NCBI GenBank assembly: GCA_964019165.1
Contig: OZ025273.1
Span: forward strand, 10,167,279 to 10,231,278
DNA length: 64,000 bases
Reading direction: 5' to 3'
Origin: Mastigias papua
Taxonomy: Eukaryota > Cnidaria > Scyphozoa > Rhizostomeae > Mastigiidae
Shown here piece after piece: positions 49,598-61,786 of the stretch (position 1 is its first letter; the number at the start of each line of letters is the position of its first letter). The notes beneath the pieces were generated by a model, which saw nothing but the letters and a program-made list of their open reading frames with translations, searched no databases and was not told the DNA's origin. Position numbers and translations under genes: made by a program.

Positions 49598-49700
49598 GGG
49601 CGAGTGACCAAGTGGTTAGAATACTCGATTGCCCTGAGGACAATTGACTATTCAAAGTGAACCCTCGAGAAGATAGCTTTAAATGCTTTATCACTGTACA
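49598..49700 (+). mobile_element. tRNA-derived SINE-like fragment
   Basis: The segment starts gggcgagtgaccaagtgg, which resembles a tRNA 5' end with a box A (gaccaagtggttag). A degenerate box B-like attcaaag lies about 45 bases further on. The 5' gggcgag and the internal ctcga/ccctg do not form a full cloverleaf, so it is not a functional tRNA gene. The body may extend to about 49,860. Confidence 0.35.
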
Positions 49701-50085
49701 TCAAGCAGCTAATAAGTGCCAGGTGGCAGCACTTGGGGGATAAAGGTGGAAAGGAAAATGGTCACCCTACCCTCGAACGATGCCGTCGGTCCAGGATAAG
49801 TGTCCTTTCTAACAAGCTCTCCCCTACAGGCTGTCAGATAGTAGTATTGTAGACTTAGCCCCATGCAATTAAGGCCTCCTATCTCTGTTATAGATAAACC
49901 CAGTTAATCATTGTACTACATCGTTTCAAAAAGCCTCTTAAGGACAGCTTGCAAAGAGCCCCAGAAACATACTGATAACAATGCATTATTAAAACCATAA
50001 TCTCGAAAAGCTTTATTGCGGCTACCCTACTAAAGCATGCAAAATCACAGAAGCATTCTGCATTGAGACCACTGGCAATTCTCAA

Positions 50086-50312
50086 TAAGAGGTAGGCTAA
50101 GTAAGAGGTAAGGCTCGGTAAGAAGTAGGCTCAGAAAGAGGTAGGCTCAGTAAGAGGTAGGCTCAGTACGAGGTAAGCTAAGTGAGAGGTAGGCTAAGTG
50201 AGAGGTAGGCTAAGTGAGAGGTAGGCTAAATGAGAGGTAGGCTAAGTGAGAGGTAAGCTCAGTAAAGAGCTAGTGTCAGTAAGAGGTAGGCTCAGTAAGA
50301 GGTAGTCTCAGA
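50086..50312. repeat. 16-bp minisatellite, ~14 copies
   Basis: The unit taagaggtaggctcag and its close variant gtgagaggtaggctaa repeat for about 227 bp with small length changes at the left end and near 50,260. Variants are grouped: ctcag forms at both ends, ctaag forms in the middle. Confidence 0.9.
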
Positions 50313-51354
50313 AGGAGGGGCTTGGTGACTCTCTAGCATGATCCTATGATCTTATGGGTTTTTCAGTTCATGTCCATTTATTTTTTGTGAACAGAAACCA
50401 GCTGTGAATATTCATGGCCAGAACACTTTACCCTCGACTAAATGTCCCCATTTGTTGTGGCAAAAATCTAATTGGTAGAGCCTGTCCTCCATTAAGCGAC
50501 AAAAGCTGCTAGGAAGTCATGTGATAGAATAAATGAAATTCATAATACTATCTTTCATACACTAAAGCTATAATTTTTCTCCATATCTGACTGCTTTACA
50601 TGGTAGACTGGTCAACACTCACACATATCACAACAATGCATTGCAACAGTTATCTAGAAGATTTTCCTAATATGTATAGGGCAATTTTCTAATGGTCTAT
50701 GTCAGAATTATATCAATTGCTTTTATCTGTCTCGAAATTTCACAACATGAAGCGGTGCTTTGTATCAATGATTGTGAATGCTATCAGGGGTGTTGCCAGC
50801 CACCACATACTAGGGGAATTTTGGCATACCAGGCAATTTAGTAAAGCTTGCAATATAGTATGCAAACAAGATGGTGACATGTAGCAAAGATATGACATAA
50901 CAAAGAATTATACCTTTCTAGAAATCTCCTAGCTCCCCAAACTTGTTCTCCTTGAATGTGCATGAACTACAAAATTGATCTTGGAGAAAACTGAGGAGAT
51001 GCCTCCCCTAGTCCCCTATGGTACTGCCTCTGGAGGCTATATATGTACAGTGCATTTACTACCAAGTGTCTAATCGAATACATAGGAACAAATATGGAAA
51101 TAAAAAAATCAAACCCTTTTAACTATATGCAGGGTTTGATTACAGAATGTCATGCCACATGAACTCAGCTTCATAGGCTTACTTATAAAATATCAAATGG
51201 AGACACTTAAAGCTAGCACTCAACACACTACCAGAGCACTAGGTTCTTCCAGGCTCCTTGTACAGCAGCAAGATATATTCCTAAATGGTCAAAACCTCTA
51301 ATTGATTGTCACCAGTGACACTAATATTTCACCCCACTTTCATCCACACAGATA
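50313..51354. other. Probable 3' flank of the coiled-coil gene
   Basis: No recognisable gene. A plus-strand frame at 50,699-50,884 has no domain and is probably chance. The right end may include the 3' UTR of the minus-strand gene that stops at 51,355. Confidence 0.4.
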
Positions 51355-53121
51355 TCAATCCAGTTCAATAACATCATACTCTGTAAGAGTGTCTACACAT
51401 TGTTCAGACACAGAACTATCAACTTTGACAAGCTCAGGTTCCACATTTTCTATACTGTAACCAGGCAAGATTCCATCTTCTTTAGTAATTGTCAAATCAC
51501 CATTTAATTCAGGCATAACCTCATTGGCTATTATATCATTTGATCTAACATCATTTCCATTCTCATTTTCCTCAATAGTTCCAGATTCATCTTCTTTGAT
51601 ATTCTCAGTATGCTGACTATCATTTGTACTACTTTTGAAAACATCATTTACTACTGTCCTGTCAAGATTTGATGATGCAGCCTGACCTACAACCTCATGT
51701 CTCTTTTCAAGCTCAATACTTGCATCAAAAATAGCCCTTTTAAGCTCTGCAACAATTGCTTCAGACTTTGGGCTCAGTGGCATCCTATTGCTACCTTCTT
51801 TATCTGCAGCTTGCATGGTGTTTTCTGACATAATCTGTGATATACCCCCAGAAGTATCATCTGGGCAATTCTCTCTGTGTTTTATATTTGCATTCATGGA
51901 GTCAGCACAGGCATTGTGCCTATGTTCCATTAGTTGCTCTACTCTAGAAATAATATCAGACAAAACAGAATGAACTTCTGGATTCAAGATATGCCTATCC
52001 TCATAAAGTGTTTGTTGACAATCTGAGATCTTGTCTGCATATTGTTCCCTATCAATCCTTTTAGAATTTGATGGTAAAACCAAATCATAAGTACTTTTCT
52101 CATCTCCAACATCAATTTCATTCCCCCCAGCATATGATTTCTCAGCCGAGTTCTGATCAGTATCGAACATATTTTCCTCCGTGTCACCAAGAATTGTTTT
52201 GCTCTCAGCAGGGTCATTTTCTTCACTCTCAAATGCTAAAATAGTGTCTCCCTTGTATTTTTCTGTGACTAACTGAGTCTCCTGGCTCCCACCATCTCTT
52301 TCTACTATCGCATTTCTACTATTACCCTCCTGGCTTTTAATGATTTGACCATTTAACTCAAATTTGTCTTCATTTGTCTCTTCTGTCTGTTTTGTGCTTT
52401 CACTTAATTCATCTTCTTCTTCCAAAGTATCACATTCCTCAGTACCTGGCTCTCTGAAGCTTCTCTTTGCATGCTCCGATATACTGATCTCTAGTTCTTC
52501 TGGAACTGGGGAAAGCATATGGTGAAAGCAAAGTTCACTATTTGCTTTTGGACTTTCAATTGGGCTCTGCAAATTTAATGGTAATGAAATACTTCTGCTC
52601 CTTGTATCAAGTACACCATGGTTTCCAGGTTTGTGATCAGAAAAATCCATATCTAATGGGAATTTTGTTGCATAGCTATCAGGGCTGGCACAACGCTCTG
52701 GTGAATTATGTTTCACAACAAAGCAGTTATAGCAAAGACTGCTCTTCTTTATCCTGCTATGAAGAGAACTAATAACATCTTCAAGTGCCTTTATTTGATT
52801 TTCCTTATCAATGAACTTACTTTCAATGTCTCTTTGTTCTTTTCGAAGGTGGTTTTCAAACTGAAGCATTTTAAAGCCAAGTTGTGTTATGTTTTTTTGA
52901 TTGTTTCTTTTTTCTTGCTTCAGATTGCTTTCTAATTTCAATGCTCTTTCCTTCCATGTTTTGAGTTCACCTAGCACTCTTTTATTTACTTTCTGGGCAA
53001 TGCTGAGGTCATGTTGTGCTTTGCTTAGGGCTGAGGTTAGCTCAGATACTTTGGAATGTGTAGCTACAGCCTCGCTATTGCTCTCCTCCATTTCCATAAC
53101 TCTCTTGGCACTAAACACCAA
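51355..53121 (-). CDS. Coiled-coil protein, long terminal coding exon
   Basis: A 588-codon open frame, by far the longest in the window outside transposons. The frame as drawn opens at a TTG. The first ATG is codon 9 (53,095-53,097), giving 580 residues starting MEMEESNSEA. Alternatively the exon starts at an acceptor-like ggtgtttag ending just before 53,110 and earlier exons lie upstream. Residues about 24-125 form heptad-rich coiled coil (SELTSALSKAQHDL through IKALEDVISSLHSRI). A CYNC pair follows, then a long acidic, serine-rich, probably disordered region dense in Glu and Asp. A second short amphipathic segment (SVLSDIISRVEQLMEH) lies near residue 390. No enzymatic motif, signal peptide or membrane span is seen. 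I do not recognise the family; a cytoskeletal or centrosomal scaffold role would be a guess. The stop is TGA at 51,355-51,357. Confidence 0.8.
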   Translation of the reverse strand: MVFSAKRVMEMEESNSEAVATHSKVSELTSALSKAQHDLSIAQKVNKRVLGELKTWKERALKLESNLKQEKRNNQKNITQLGFKMLQFENHLRKEQRDIESKFIDKENQIKALEDVISSLHSRIKKSSLCYNCFVVKHNSPERCASPDSYATKFPLDMDFSDHKPGNHGVLDTRSRSISLPLNLQSPIESPKANSELCFHHMLSPVPEELEISISEHAKRSFREPGTEECDTLEEEDELSESTKQTEETNEDKFELNGQIIKSQEGNSRNAIVERDGGSQETQLVTEKYKGDTILAFESEENDPAESKTILGDTEENMFDTDQNSAEKSYAGGNEIDVGDEKSTYDLVLPSNSKRIDREQYADKISDCQQTLYEDRHILNPEVHSVLSDIISRVEQLMEHRHNACADSMNANIKHRENCPDDTSGGISQIMSENTMQAADKEGSNRMPLSPKSEAIVAELKRAIFDASIELEKRHEVVGQAASSNLDRTVVNDVFKSSTNDSQHTENIKEDESGTIEENENGNDVRSNDIIANEVMPELNGDLTITKEDGILPGYSIENVEPELVKVDSSVSEQCVDTLTEYDVIELD

Positions 53122-53536
53122 CTAATGAACATAAAAACTTCTCAGGTGACTAAACACACACTCAAAGGTATGAAACTAATGGGGTCAAGAAAAATTTGCA
53201 ACAGAAGTGACACAGTACGCTGATTTGAATAGTAGGGAGATTAAGAGGTTCAGTCTACCAAAAAGCAAACTGTTCATTATTTATATTCCAACTGAAAGGA
53301 TCCGCAAAACGGATAGGCAGAGCAAACAATACATTACAGAAAAAACCTTATCATAAATTTCAAAAACTGAGCTGGAAAATTAATCTAAAAAAGCTACATT
53401 TGCAGGTCAGCTATGTTATGTGTTTATATACCATTTAACATCTCTAAAAGCAAAATCATAAATCCTTCATTAGGAAATTGTTGATACCTTAAAATACAAT
53501 AAAAGGGGTGCCAATGAAAAGGGTAAGAAAACCCCC
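53122..53536. other. Upstream flank or intron of the coiled-coil gene
   Basis: AT-rich, no open frame of note. It is either 5' UTR and promoter or an intron, depending on whether the acceptor-like site near 53,110 is used. Confidence 0.4.
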
Positions 53537-53961
53537 TCAGGGGCAATCTAGAAAGTATGTACACTTCCTGGGTTGGTGAGTGGCTAAGGTCAAAAGTGTA
53601 CTCACATGTGCAGGGTGGGTAGATTAATAAAGGTCAAAGTGTACTACAGCATGCTCTGCCGATAGGCCCATCCCTAATGGTAGCTGTGGGAAAATGAAGG
53701 CAAAATGGCACAAAATGAAAGCATCACAGCAATTCCTTCAGAAAATCAAAAGTTTTAACACAGTTCTACTTATTCTATGAAACTACATTCCTAAATATGA
53801 GCAAAATCTCTCAAAGAACATCAAAGAAACCCCTGTATGTTTGTACAAGGGAGGGTGGGGGGGGGGTGGGGGTTAAGTCTAAAGCATACTCATGCTTACA
53901 GTGGGTGGATTGGGTAAAAATGTGGTGATCTTTGGAGTACATACTTTCTGGATTACCCTGA
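53537..53961. mobile_element. MITE-like element with ~25-bp terminal inverted repeats
   Basis: The left end at 53,537-53,562 and the right end at 53,937-53,961 are inverse copies sharing ccagaaagtatgtac or ctagaaagtatgtac after tcaggg, with about three differences. The 425-bp body has internal inverse-related patches (gtgtactcacatg, catactcatgc) and a run of 11 G. There is no coding capacity. A short target-site duplication is not clear. Nonautonomous DNA transposon is the best reading. Confidence 0.7.
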
Positions 53962-55956
53962 AAGTAATAATGGGACAGGTTTGTCAAACAACAAATGATG
54001 CATAAGCATTTTTCTCATGCAATAAAAGTTATATAATATAGCCCCTAAGAAAACTATAAATTCAGGAGAAAAAATTCATTTGTTGGCTTAATAGAAACAA
54101 ATAAAGGGATGAAAATAAACTTGAGTTTCATGGAAAATAATCAAAATGTGCTCACCAACAGTAGGCAAATTAGATCCTATTTCATTTTCATGGTTTGTTT
54201 ACGTTGTCCATCTGGCAAAAAGTAGATCTTGTGTAATCAATGCTCACTGTAGTGCAGCTGAAAAAGCAGTGAATGGTTTGATATAGCTTACCGTGACGGA
54301 AACAAACTCAAAGTAATACTGCTACTACTATTACTGACTATTATTGGCAGTTATATCTGTAGACACTAGGCCTCTAACTGGATGCTTCTACAAGTGTAAT
54401 TGTGAAAATAGATATGCATAGGTACTTCATGTTTCACTACATAGTTGCCACATACACGGTAGAATAGGTTGAAGTAAAAACTAATCTTCTAAATTTGAAA
54501 AACTAAATGTTCTAAACTTGAAAACTTTTTGCTGTCTAAACTGGTAGATACTTCCCATTGTGTATAGAACTTAGAGATAAAATACTCATTTATGGACCTA
54601 AATACTATCTGCAGACTAAAAATTAATCAGATTTTACAAACCTAACAATGATGCAGAGTTCCATCACTACTTTCATGTTTTGGTAACATTTAATGACAAG
54701 TTACACACCAAACTCCTGTCAATCTCAACTTGAAGAAGAAAAGATAACAAAACTCTAGGGAGAGCTAGTACTCACAGTGCTATTGCTACTTTATCAGGTA
54801 CCGCTAAAACAACAGCTGAATTCTTGTACAAAAGAAGTACTAATATAGTCACCTTTGACTGTGAAAAACGTTTAAAAAAAGTAATAAGGGGAAGTTACAA
54901 AAAGACAAGGTGATTCAAAAATCTGTTGCTTACGTTCAAACGTGACGGGATAACAGATTAAGTCTCTCCCATAAAGTAAACATCAGAATAGTAAAAGGAA
55001 TTCGACAAAAGTGCATTTTAAAAGCGTAAATTAGCCAACGTTCTTTGGCAGTGAAGTGTGATGACGGGTGTATATCTTTGCACATTCCGCGAAGAAAGAT
55101 AGGCCCTTTCTCCTCAAGCTGTAACGCCAAAATAGTGACAATCATCACTCTAATGATGAGATAAAGATTAAAAAGTCAAATTCATATCTGCACATTCGTT
55201 ACCTCTTAAATCGAAACGTCCGTTCTGATAAAAGCGCATAAACTTTAATTCAATCTACATTGCAAAGTGTCTGCAGATAGATCATCTTGGTCTCGTTTGC
55301 CTAACGGATATGACGTAAATGAACAGAACTGCCCTCGAGAACGCTAGATAGGTCACGAAATTTGAAAGAAGGCAAATTGTGGCATCAAAATTGAAAAATC
55401 CCAAACTCTTTTAGATCCCAGAGCGTATAAGCCAAAACTGTAGGGTTGACTTACTCCCACTATATTCATGAGCTATCAGTACAATATAATTGGCCAGTAA
55501 CATTGATCAGCTGCAAATAAAGCTTTCTGGATGGTAAAGAGTCTCTATGAATGAATTATTTGATGCTAAAATGTTCTTTTGATGCAAAGATATGACCAGA
55601 AACTCGAGAAATTGAATGCATTACTCTGACATAGTCTACAACTATAACGATGATCATAAGTCCAAATACCCAGGATTTGCTGTTATGGGCAGATATAGAA
55701 GCAAGACATAGTAGAAATTGAAAAATTTGTAGGAAAACGCAGCTTATTGATGAAACGTAGAACCAGAGTGACGACAAAGAAGGCCGTTAAATATTTTGAG
55801 AAGGTTAATGACACGGTCTATCCCTAGCTTTTTCCATTAAGTAATCCTTTAAGTACACATCTTGAGTCAAGAAGTAATTTATAAGGAAGCTACAAGTACT
55901 AGGCCAGAAAGTGTAAGGCAAAATCCCTCAGGACAGTTCAACTTGGAACCTTCATA
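53962..55956. other. Intergenic stretch, nothing recognised
   Basis: About 2 kb of AT-rich DNA. Small minus-strand frames (54,936-55,148 and 55,556-55,777) have no domain and no convincing splice context. Upstream exons of the coiled-coil gene could be hidden here, but I could not identify them. Confidence 0.4.
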
Positions 55957-56383
55957 TACTGTAATGACTCGATTAAGCCACTGGGCCCTTATTTGTCAGA
56001 AACGATTTCGCGGGTGGGGGCGTATTTGAGGGGGGCCTAGTGGAGGGGAGGACTTATTAAATTTAGAGGCTCTCAGGTCTACCAAAGACAATATCTTATA
56101 TCATTTTTTAATATAAAATACTCTGATGTGAATGTAAATCGAGATGGGATCAAGGAGGAGAAAGTTGGGTAGTTATTCTCGTCAATATTAACACATACGA
56201 GCAAACCAATGGCTGAATTTATTGTTTTCGTTGCTTTTAACCTGCATTATACTGAACCCAGATAACCCCATGGGGACTATTCGGGGTGGAGGCTTATTTG
56301 TCAGAAATTATCCAGGAGGTGGAGGCTTATACGAGGGGAGCTTATTCTCAGGAGGGGGGGGGGGGAATCGAATCAATACGGTA
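55957..56383. mobile_element. MITE-like element, TIRs flanked by TA, G-rich ends
   Basis: The ends at 55,957-55,974 (tactgtaatgactcgatt) and 56,366-56,383 (inverse of taccgtattgattcgatt) match at 15 of 18 positions. Placing the outer TA as target-site duplication fits a Tc1/mariner-type nonautonomous element. Just inside each end lie two related G-rich patches, both starting ttatttgtcagaaa (about 55,990 and 56,294) and containing gaggggag. A 13-14 G run lies near 56,352. The body is noncoding. Confidence 0.7.
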
Positions 56384-58412
56384 GTTGAAAACAATCCAGA
56401 ATTATGAAGCCAGTTCTATTCATTGAAGTCAGATTCGCATGTATTGTGCGTAAACCATGTAGCACTTTTTCACTGAGGGGTTTGCATTGGAAAATATAAT
56501 GTCTAAAACATCTTATCTATGTATTGTATTGTAAACGCTTGCATTGTCTACAAAGTAGTAAATGTACAATTAAATTAAGGAACTAATAGGGAACTTTAGT
56601 ACTACAATCGTGTCAAAAGATGTCCAAAACAAGAAACTTTAAAGACTAGACCTTAAGTTAGGCTCCTTATCAAAACCTTGTAACTCATTCCTACTAGTTA
56701 TCAAAAATGATGTAACTACTTTAGGACCCTAGTGTCATTTCTTCCTTTACAACATAGTGTATTATGCCGTCTCATAGTGGCAGAATTAAATTGAGAATGG
56801 CCAAGGACTGCAATAAGCACTGTTTAGAGTGCATACCTGCCATAATCAGTTCCACTATCTGTTCCCTATGGATGATCAACTAGTTACAAGGTGAATTTGA
56901 CTTCAAACTATGTCAAACTGCAAGCTAAAAGACTGTAGAATCGTCTAGTCCCAATATATACGCAACAAGAGACTGCAGCATGGTTGGATCCAGGCTACGG
57001 TGAGCGTGTCTTGAGCATAAATCAGATTAAGTTTCCAGGTTCAGTGAGAATATACGCAGCAACAATATTATTTATATAGGCTGATGTCAAGTTAACGTGT
57101 TATCGTAGCATAAAGCCACGAATCTTTTCAAACCCACTGCCAAGGACCATTTAAGTATTAACTCATTTAGGCTTGCGCTTTAACGTACTTAGGCATGATG
57201 CATAGAAAAATACGGCAAAATTTCTCATTTGTACTTTATATGAGTGGTGTCATATCCGCTGGCCAGTAATCTCGTCAGTCTTTCATTTAGCCAATCATCT
57301 CTCGTTCTTCGTATCGTTTTTAAGCAACAATTACTTCACTTCTAGCTGTAAACACAAACTTTAGTGTTATTTCCAGCCTTCACTAAGCGTTCTCCTTTTC
57401 GTTGACTTTCATACACGTTTTGAAACAGATGGCAGTTGTATTAAACGGGCTTGACGGGCTTATTCGGCTTTCAAAATGAATGAATCGCTTCTGAGTCAAG
57501 GGTACTATTAGATGAATTACGTTGCTAGAAGGACTAAGCCTCGTAATCAGGCCGATACATCGCTTATATATTGTTTTTCTAGTCGTTTACCTTAAGTATG
57601 CTTTGACATTAAATATGGAATTTATCTCCAACTCTATAGGGAAAAAGCTGTCTAGACCTATGCCTTGACATATATCGTTGCACGCACTGCATGAAGTTTG
57701 AGCTTCTGGGCACCTGGTCAAATGTCAGCAGCAAGATAAATAACCAGGAAATTTAAAAAAAGCGGAGCTGTAAGCTCCATTTATTTTAGGCCAAAATCAA
57801 TTGCGCAACAATGTTGGCGCAAATAAATAAAACGAGTTAATTGCTAAATATAATTGAATGCTCCACATCGCTTATATTTATTTGACAATTAATTCAAATT
57901 AATAATAGAACTTAAAATACTTGTTCATTGTGTTCTATTAAATAGGATGAAGATAGATTGCCTTGCATTTGCATGATTATCTATGTTCAATAGATTACTG
58001 TTTTGTATAGAAATGCAACCACTACGTGCAGAGACAGAGGGCTGTATTGACAAAGAAACTAGCTTATTTGCACCATACATAATTTTAGTTTGCATTGATA
58101 GCCAATTTATGCAGTGTCCATAGGTTTTCGCGTCATGATAAGCATTTTAAAGTTTACAGTGATGAACCACTTAACTCTTCAAACGTGAATCATTGCATCA
58201 AAAGTTTCATCTGATTCAGATGTCATTTGCAGTGTTAATAACAGTCACTAATCAATTTTCAATCAATAACAATCACTAATCAAAGGCTCATCAATTAAAT
58301 TTGTAGAAAACTGGCATCTTTTCTATTGTTCGAAAAAGTGGGTAAAATTTTTAGCAAACTAAAAAGCTTTTTCTTCCGATACTCGTAAGAGTATGACACG
58401 TGGGATAATGAC
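56384..58412. other. Intergenic stretch, nothing recognised
   Basis: About 2 kb without open frames over 60 codons or visible repeats. Confidence 0.5.
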
Positions 58413-58517
58413 CGACAGGTGAACCGAAATATACAGCCAGACGTGGAAAGATTCTGGTGATATGGTGAATACACTGTGATCTATCCTCATCTGGTAAATA
58501 TCACGGTTCACCTATCG
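58413..58517. repeat. Short inverted repeat, 14-bp arms
   Basis: cgacaggtgaaccg (58,413-58,426) pairs with cggttcacctatcg (58,504-58,517) with one mismatch. Weaker similarity (aaatatacagccag against the inverse of ctggtaaatatca) extends the arms inward to about 35 bp. It could be a small foldback or MITE core, or a hairpin of a transcript. Confidence 0.55.
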
Positions 58518-59626
58518 AAAAAGAGCACTTCAGTATGTTGCAAGAATGCTCCGGCTTTCCGAGCTGTAGTGAAGTTCAGTAGTACCAACAGACTACTGAC
58601 CTATTTTCGGCGGAAAAATGGTATCGCTCACATTAAAAGCTAACACAAAAGACTTTATAAGAAACATTTCTCCCTTATTTTTGGCAAAACATGCACTATT
58701 AAATTTCTCTTACTATCTTTGTTATAATAACACTATTGAAAGGAATGATAAGATAACTGGATACCATTAAAGGGAATGATTTAGATAAAATGCTCTCATC
58801 TAATGAAGACTATTGTATCTCAACAGATCAGTGCCAACCAAATTATTTTTAACGTAAATCATTAGACGATTTTCAGTTTTGCTCCGCGAAGGACAGGTTT
58901 CAGGGATTTCATTAAAGCATTTGAAAATGAGGTTGTGATTTCACGGAGTCTTCCAATGAGCACAAAATACCTGGCATGGTTATGCTGTTAGGTCAAATAT
59001 CGCTCATTCTGCCCTTTGAAATAGGAGCTACTTCATTATTAATGGATCGGTGAATACATAGGCCAAGAAATAGCGAGAGTCTGCTTGGCACCTAAATACC
59101 CACTAACTAGAAAGATACAATTACCAATAAACTATCAGGTAAGATGTGTACTTCCTCATTAAGCAATACACAGTTAATTCACCTCTCATTGTCATACAGA
59201 TTTGGCTGGCTCTTGGATACAATTTGGAGCTAATTTGCACTCAGAAAATAACCCATATACGGGTACGAATTTTGAAAATGACAACTAATATAAACAGTTT
59301 TTTAGTACTCGTAGGCTTTTCTGAGGCTGGCAGGATCCTAGCTGTATTGATACAAAACTGCTCCCATCTTTTTAGACCCGCATATTAGAGCCTTAAAAAC
59401 TTGGTTAATCATGCAACAAAGATAACACAGCAACGTTATATGCTATATGGAAAGTGCTCTCTGAAAACCTTCTTAATTAAGGACTGTCCATGGACATAAA
59501 ATGATTCAGTGTACAACATGCAGAAGAGAACTTGTGTTATCATTTCATTCCCATACATTCTTCTTAACAAATTCTCTAACCAGCTTCCGAGAATCGATCA
59601 CTGCAAAACTCTTGCAATCGTTATGT
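58518..59626. other. Intergenic stretch, nothing recognised
   Basis: One plus-strand frame at 59,146-59,388 (80 codons) has no domain or splice support. No repeats are visible. Confidence 0.45.
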
Positions 59627-60240
59627 CCAGACCAATTTATTAGAGTATACTTTTTCACATAACATTAACTGTACACTCATTCTCCTATCGAAACAATTAT
59701 GAAGTGAAATCTACCGATTGTACCAATTGGATTCAGATGGATCTTCCTTACATCCAGACCAATTTATTAGAGTATACTTTTTCACATAACATTAACTGTA
59801 CACTCATTCTCCTATCGAAACAATTATGAAGTGAAATCTACCGATTGTACCAATTGGATTCAGATGGATCTTCCTTACATCCAGACCAATTTATTAGAGT
59901 ATACTTTTTCACATAACATTAACTGTACACTCATTCTCCTATCGAAACAATTATGAAGTGAAATCTACCGATTGTACCAATTGGATTCAGATGGATCTTC
60001 CTTACATCCAGACCAATTTATTAGAGTATACTTTTTCACATAACATTAACTGTACACTCATTCTCCTATCGAAACAATTATGAAGTGAAATCTACCGATT
60101 GTACCAATTGGATTCAGATGGATCTTCCTTACATCCAGACCAATTTATTAGAGTATACTTTTTCACATAACATTAACTGTACACTCATTCTCCTATCGAA
60201 ACAATTATGAAGTGAAATCTACCGATTGTACCAATTGGAT
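59627..60240. repeat. 127-bp tandem repeat, five copies
   Basis: Copies start at 59,627, 59,754, 59,881, 60,008 and 60,135. The last is cut at 60,240 after 106 bp, where sequence changes to tgttgaactt. The copies look identical by eye, so the expansion is recent or an assembly effect. The unit contains ccaattgg and gtatac palindromes and no open frame. It is unrelated to the 107-bp satellite. Confidence 0.95.
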
Positions 60241-61558
60241 TGTTGAACTTAACTGCATTCTGTTAGATTCACCGTGATCGAGACAGATCTTCAACAAAAG
60301 GACAGATGCATCTATCAAATTCATTTGATGATAGAGCCCATTCGAGGTATATTATAAAAGCAACGTACATATTGAAATTAATTTTACTAGCTACAGTATT
60401 GCCTTTAATTTAAGTCATAAATGGTTTTTGAGATTTGACTATAAAATATTAACTACCATATGCAAAATTTATGAATAACTTCTGCATGCATCTAGCTGGT
60501 TTTTTAACGGAATTTGCATGAATATTGTCAAAAATTCTAAGATACTATACCCAAGAGAATACAAAGATAATTGTAGAAATTAAGGGTTCTCTACGCACCT
60601 TTTGGCTTACCAGGGACTGGGGATGCAAAAATACAAGCGTTTTCTTTGGTTAGCGCAAAGAAGCAATGAGAAAAAATAGCGGAGATGATTATAAATATAT
60701 CAGGAAGCTAGCGCAATGGCACAAATATAATATATAGTCAAAAGCGGCCTTCAGTTGGGCATAAAATAAACTATCTGGTGAAGTGTGGCACATGGTAATC
60801 ACTGAAGTGGTGAATAAGATTACTGTAAGCTATTCAGAAGCATAATATACTGTGAATTCTTCCAAAGCACAGCTTCTGAAAATTGTCCAGTTTTGATAGT
60901 AAGGGGTCATGGACTAAAGGAAAGATCTAATGTATGTAAACAAATATTGATTTCAATAGCGCTACAACGGCACACACAAGCTTGGAGCAGGGTTGTCCTG
61001 CGCTTTGCCCACTATGCTGTCTAATGTGGTTAGTCCTAAGGTCACAACTGATAGGGAAATATAATTCAAATATTCCGGTATGCAAAAAGTGGCCTTCCAT
61101 TTCTGACCGAAATCCAGACGTGGACCTCCTTGAATAAAGGTTGGAAAACCTTGTTAAAGAGGGTCAAACAACATGAAACTGAAATCATACCGAAGCGTCT
61201 GCATTAGGAAAAGTGAAGAGCAAAACAAACCACTCTCAAGGCTTCGTCAGCACTCTGAGTCTGAGAATTGGCTAGGGAGTTTTTTCTCCCAAAGCTTTTG
61301 ATCCAGAATTGTGAAACGAATCATTGGAAATTTCAGGGATTTGAAAGAAACTGATGCTCGGCAATACATTTACCATTTACAGCTTGACTATATCATATAG
61401 CTGTGTCAAAAATGAGCTCAAAAACTATGTCTACCAAGTAGTTCTGCCTACGTAAATACATTTATGTTGACTGCAATCAACAAGCTATCCAGCTAAATAA
61501 CATAAGTATCCAAGAACTCGAAATTAAATAGTACAAACATTTTGTCAAGTATTCCTTC
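60241..61558. other. 3' flank of the minus-strand gene, nothing recognised
   Basis: No open frame above background, no repeats seen. The rightmost part presumably contains the 3' UTR of the gene ending at 61,559. Confidence 0.45.
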
Positions 61559-61698
61559 TCATACTTTTGTAGCTTCCTCAGCTTCTCCACTAGCTGGAGT
61601 ACCGAAATCCCTTACAGACGTAGAGCGTGCGGATGAATCTTCATAGTCAGGGGCAGGATAATCATGCCCTCCATGTCCACTAGAGCTGTATGATGATG
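61559..61698 (-). CDS. Last coding exon of an unrecognised gene
   Basis: On the minus strand a pyrimidine-rich acceptor (ctcgttgtcttgtag) precedes 61,698, and an open frame of 46 codons runs to TGA at 61,559-61,561. It begins with two bases that complete the codon left by the donor at 62,125, so the phases agree. The encoded tail is rich in Ser, Gly, Asp and Tyr (SSYSSSGHGGHDYPAPDYED, then a Ser/Ala/Glu-rich end closing in ATKV). It looks disordered, and DYPAPDYED offers possible phosphotyrosine sites. The final xTxV is compatible with a class I PDZ ligand. No family recognised. Confidence 0.65.
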
Positions 61699-61786
61699 CT
61701 ACAAGACAACGAGGTGGTTTTTTGAGCCTCTTTTACCTTCAAACAATCAACTCATATTGGATACTTTTAATACATAGTCACCAAAA

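Noticed and set aside
49598..49680. Functional tRNA gene
   Set aside because: Box B is degenerate and the acceptor and T arms do not pair.
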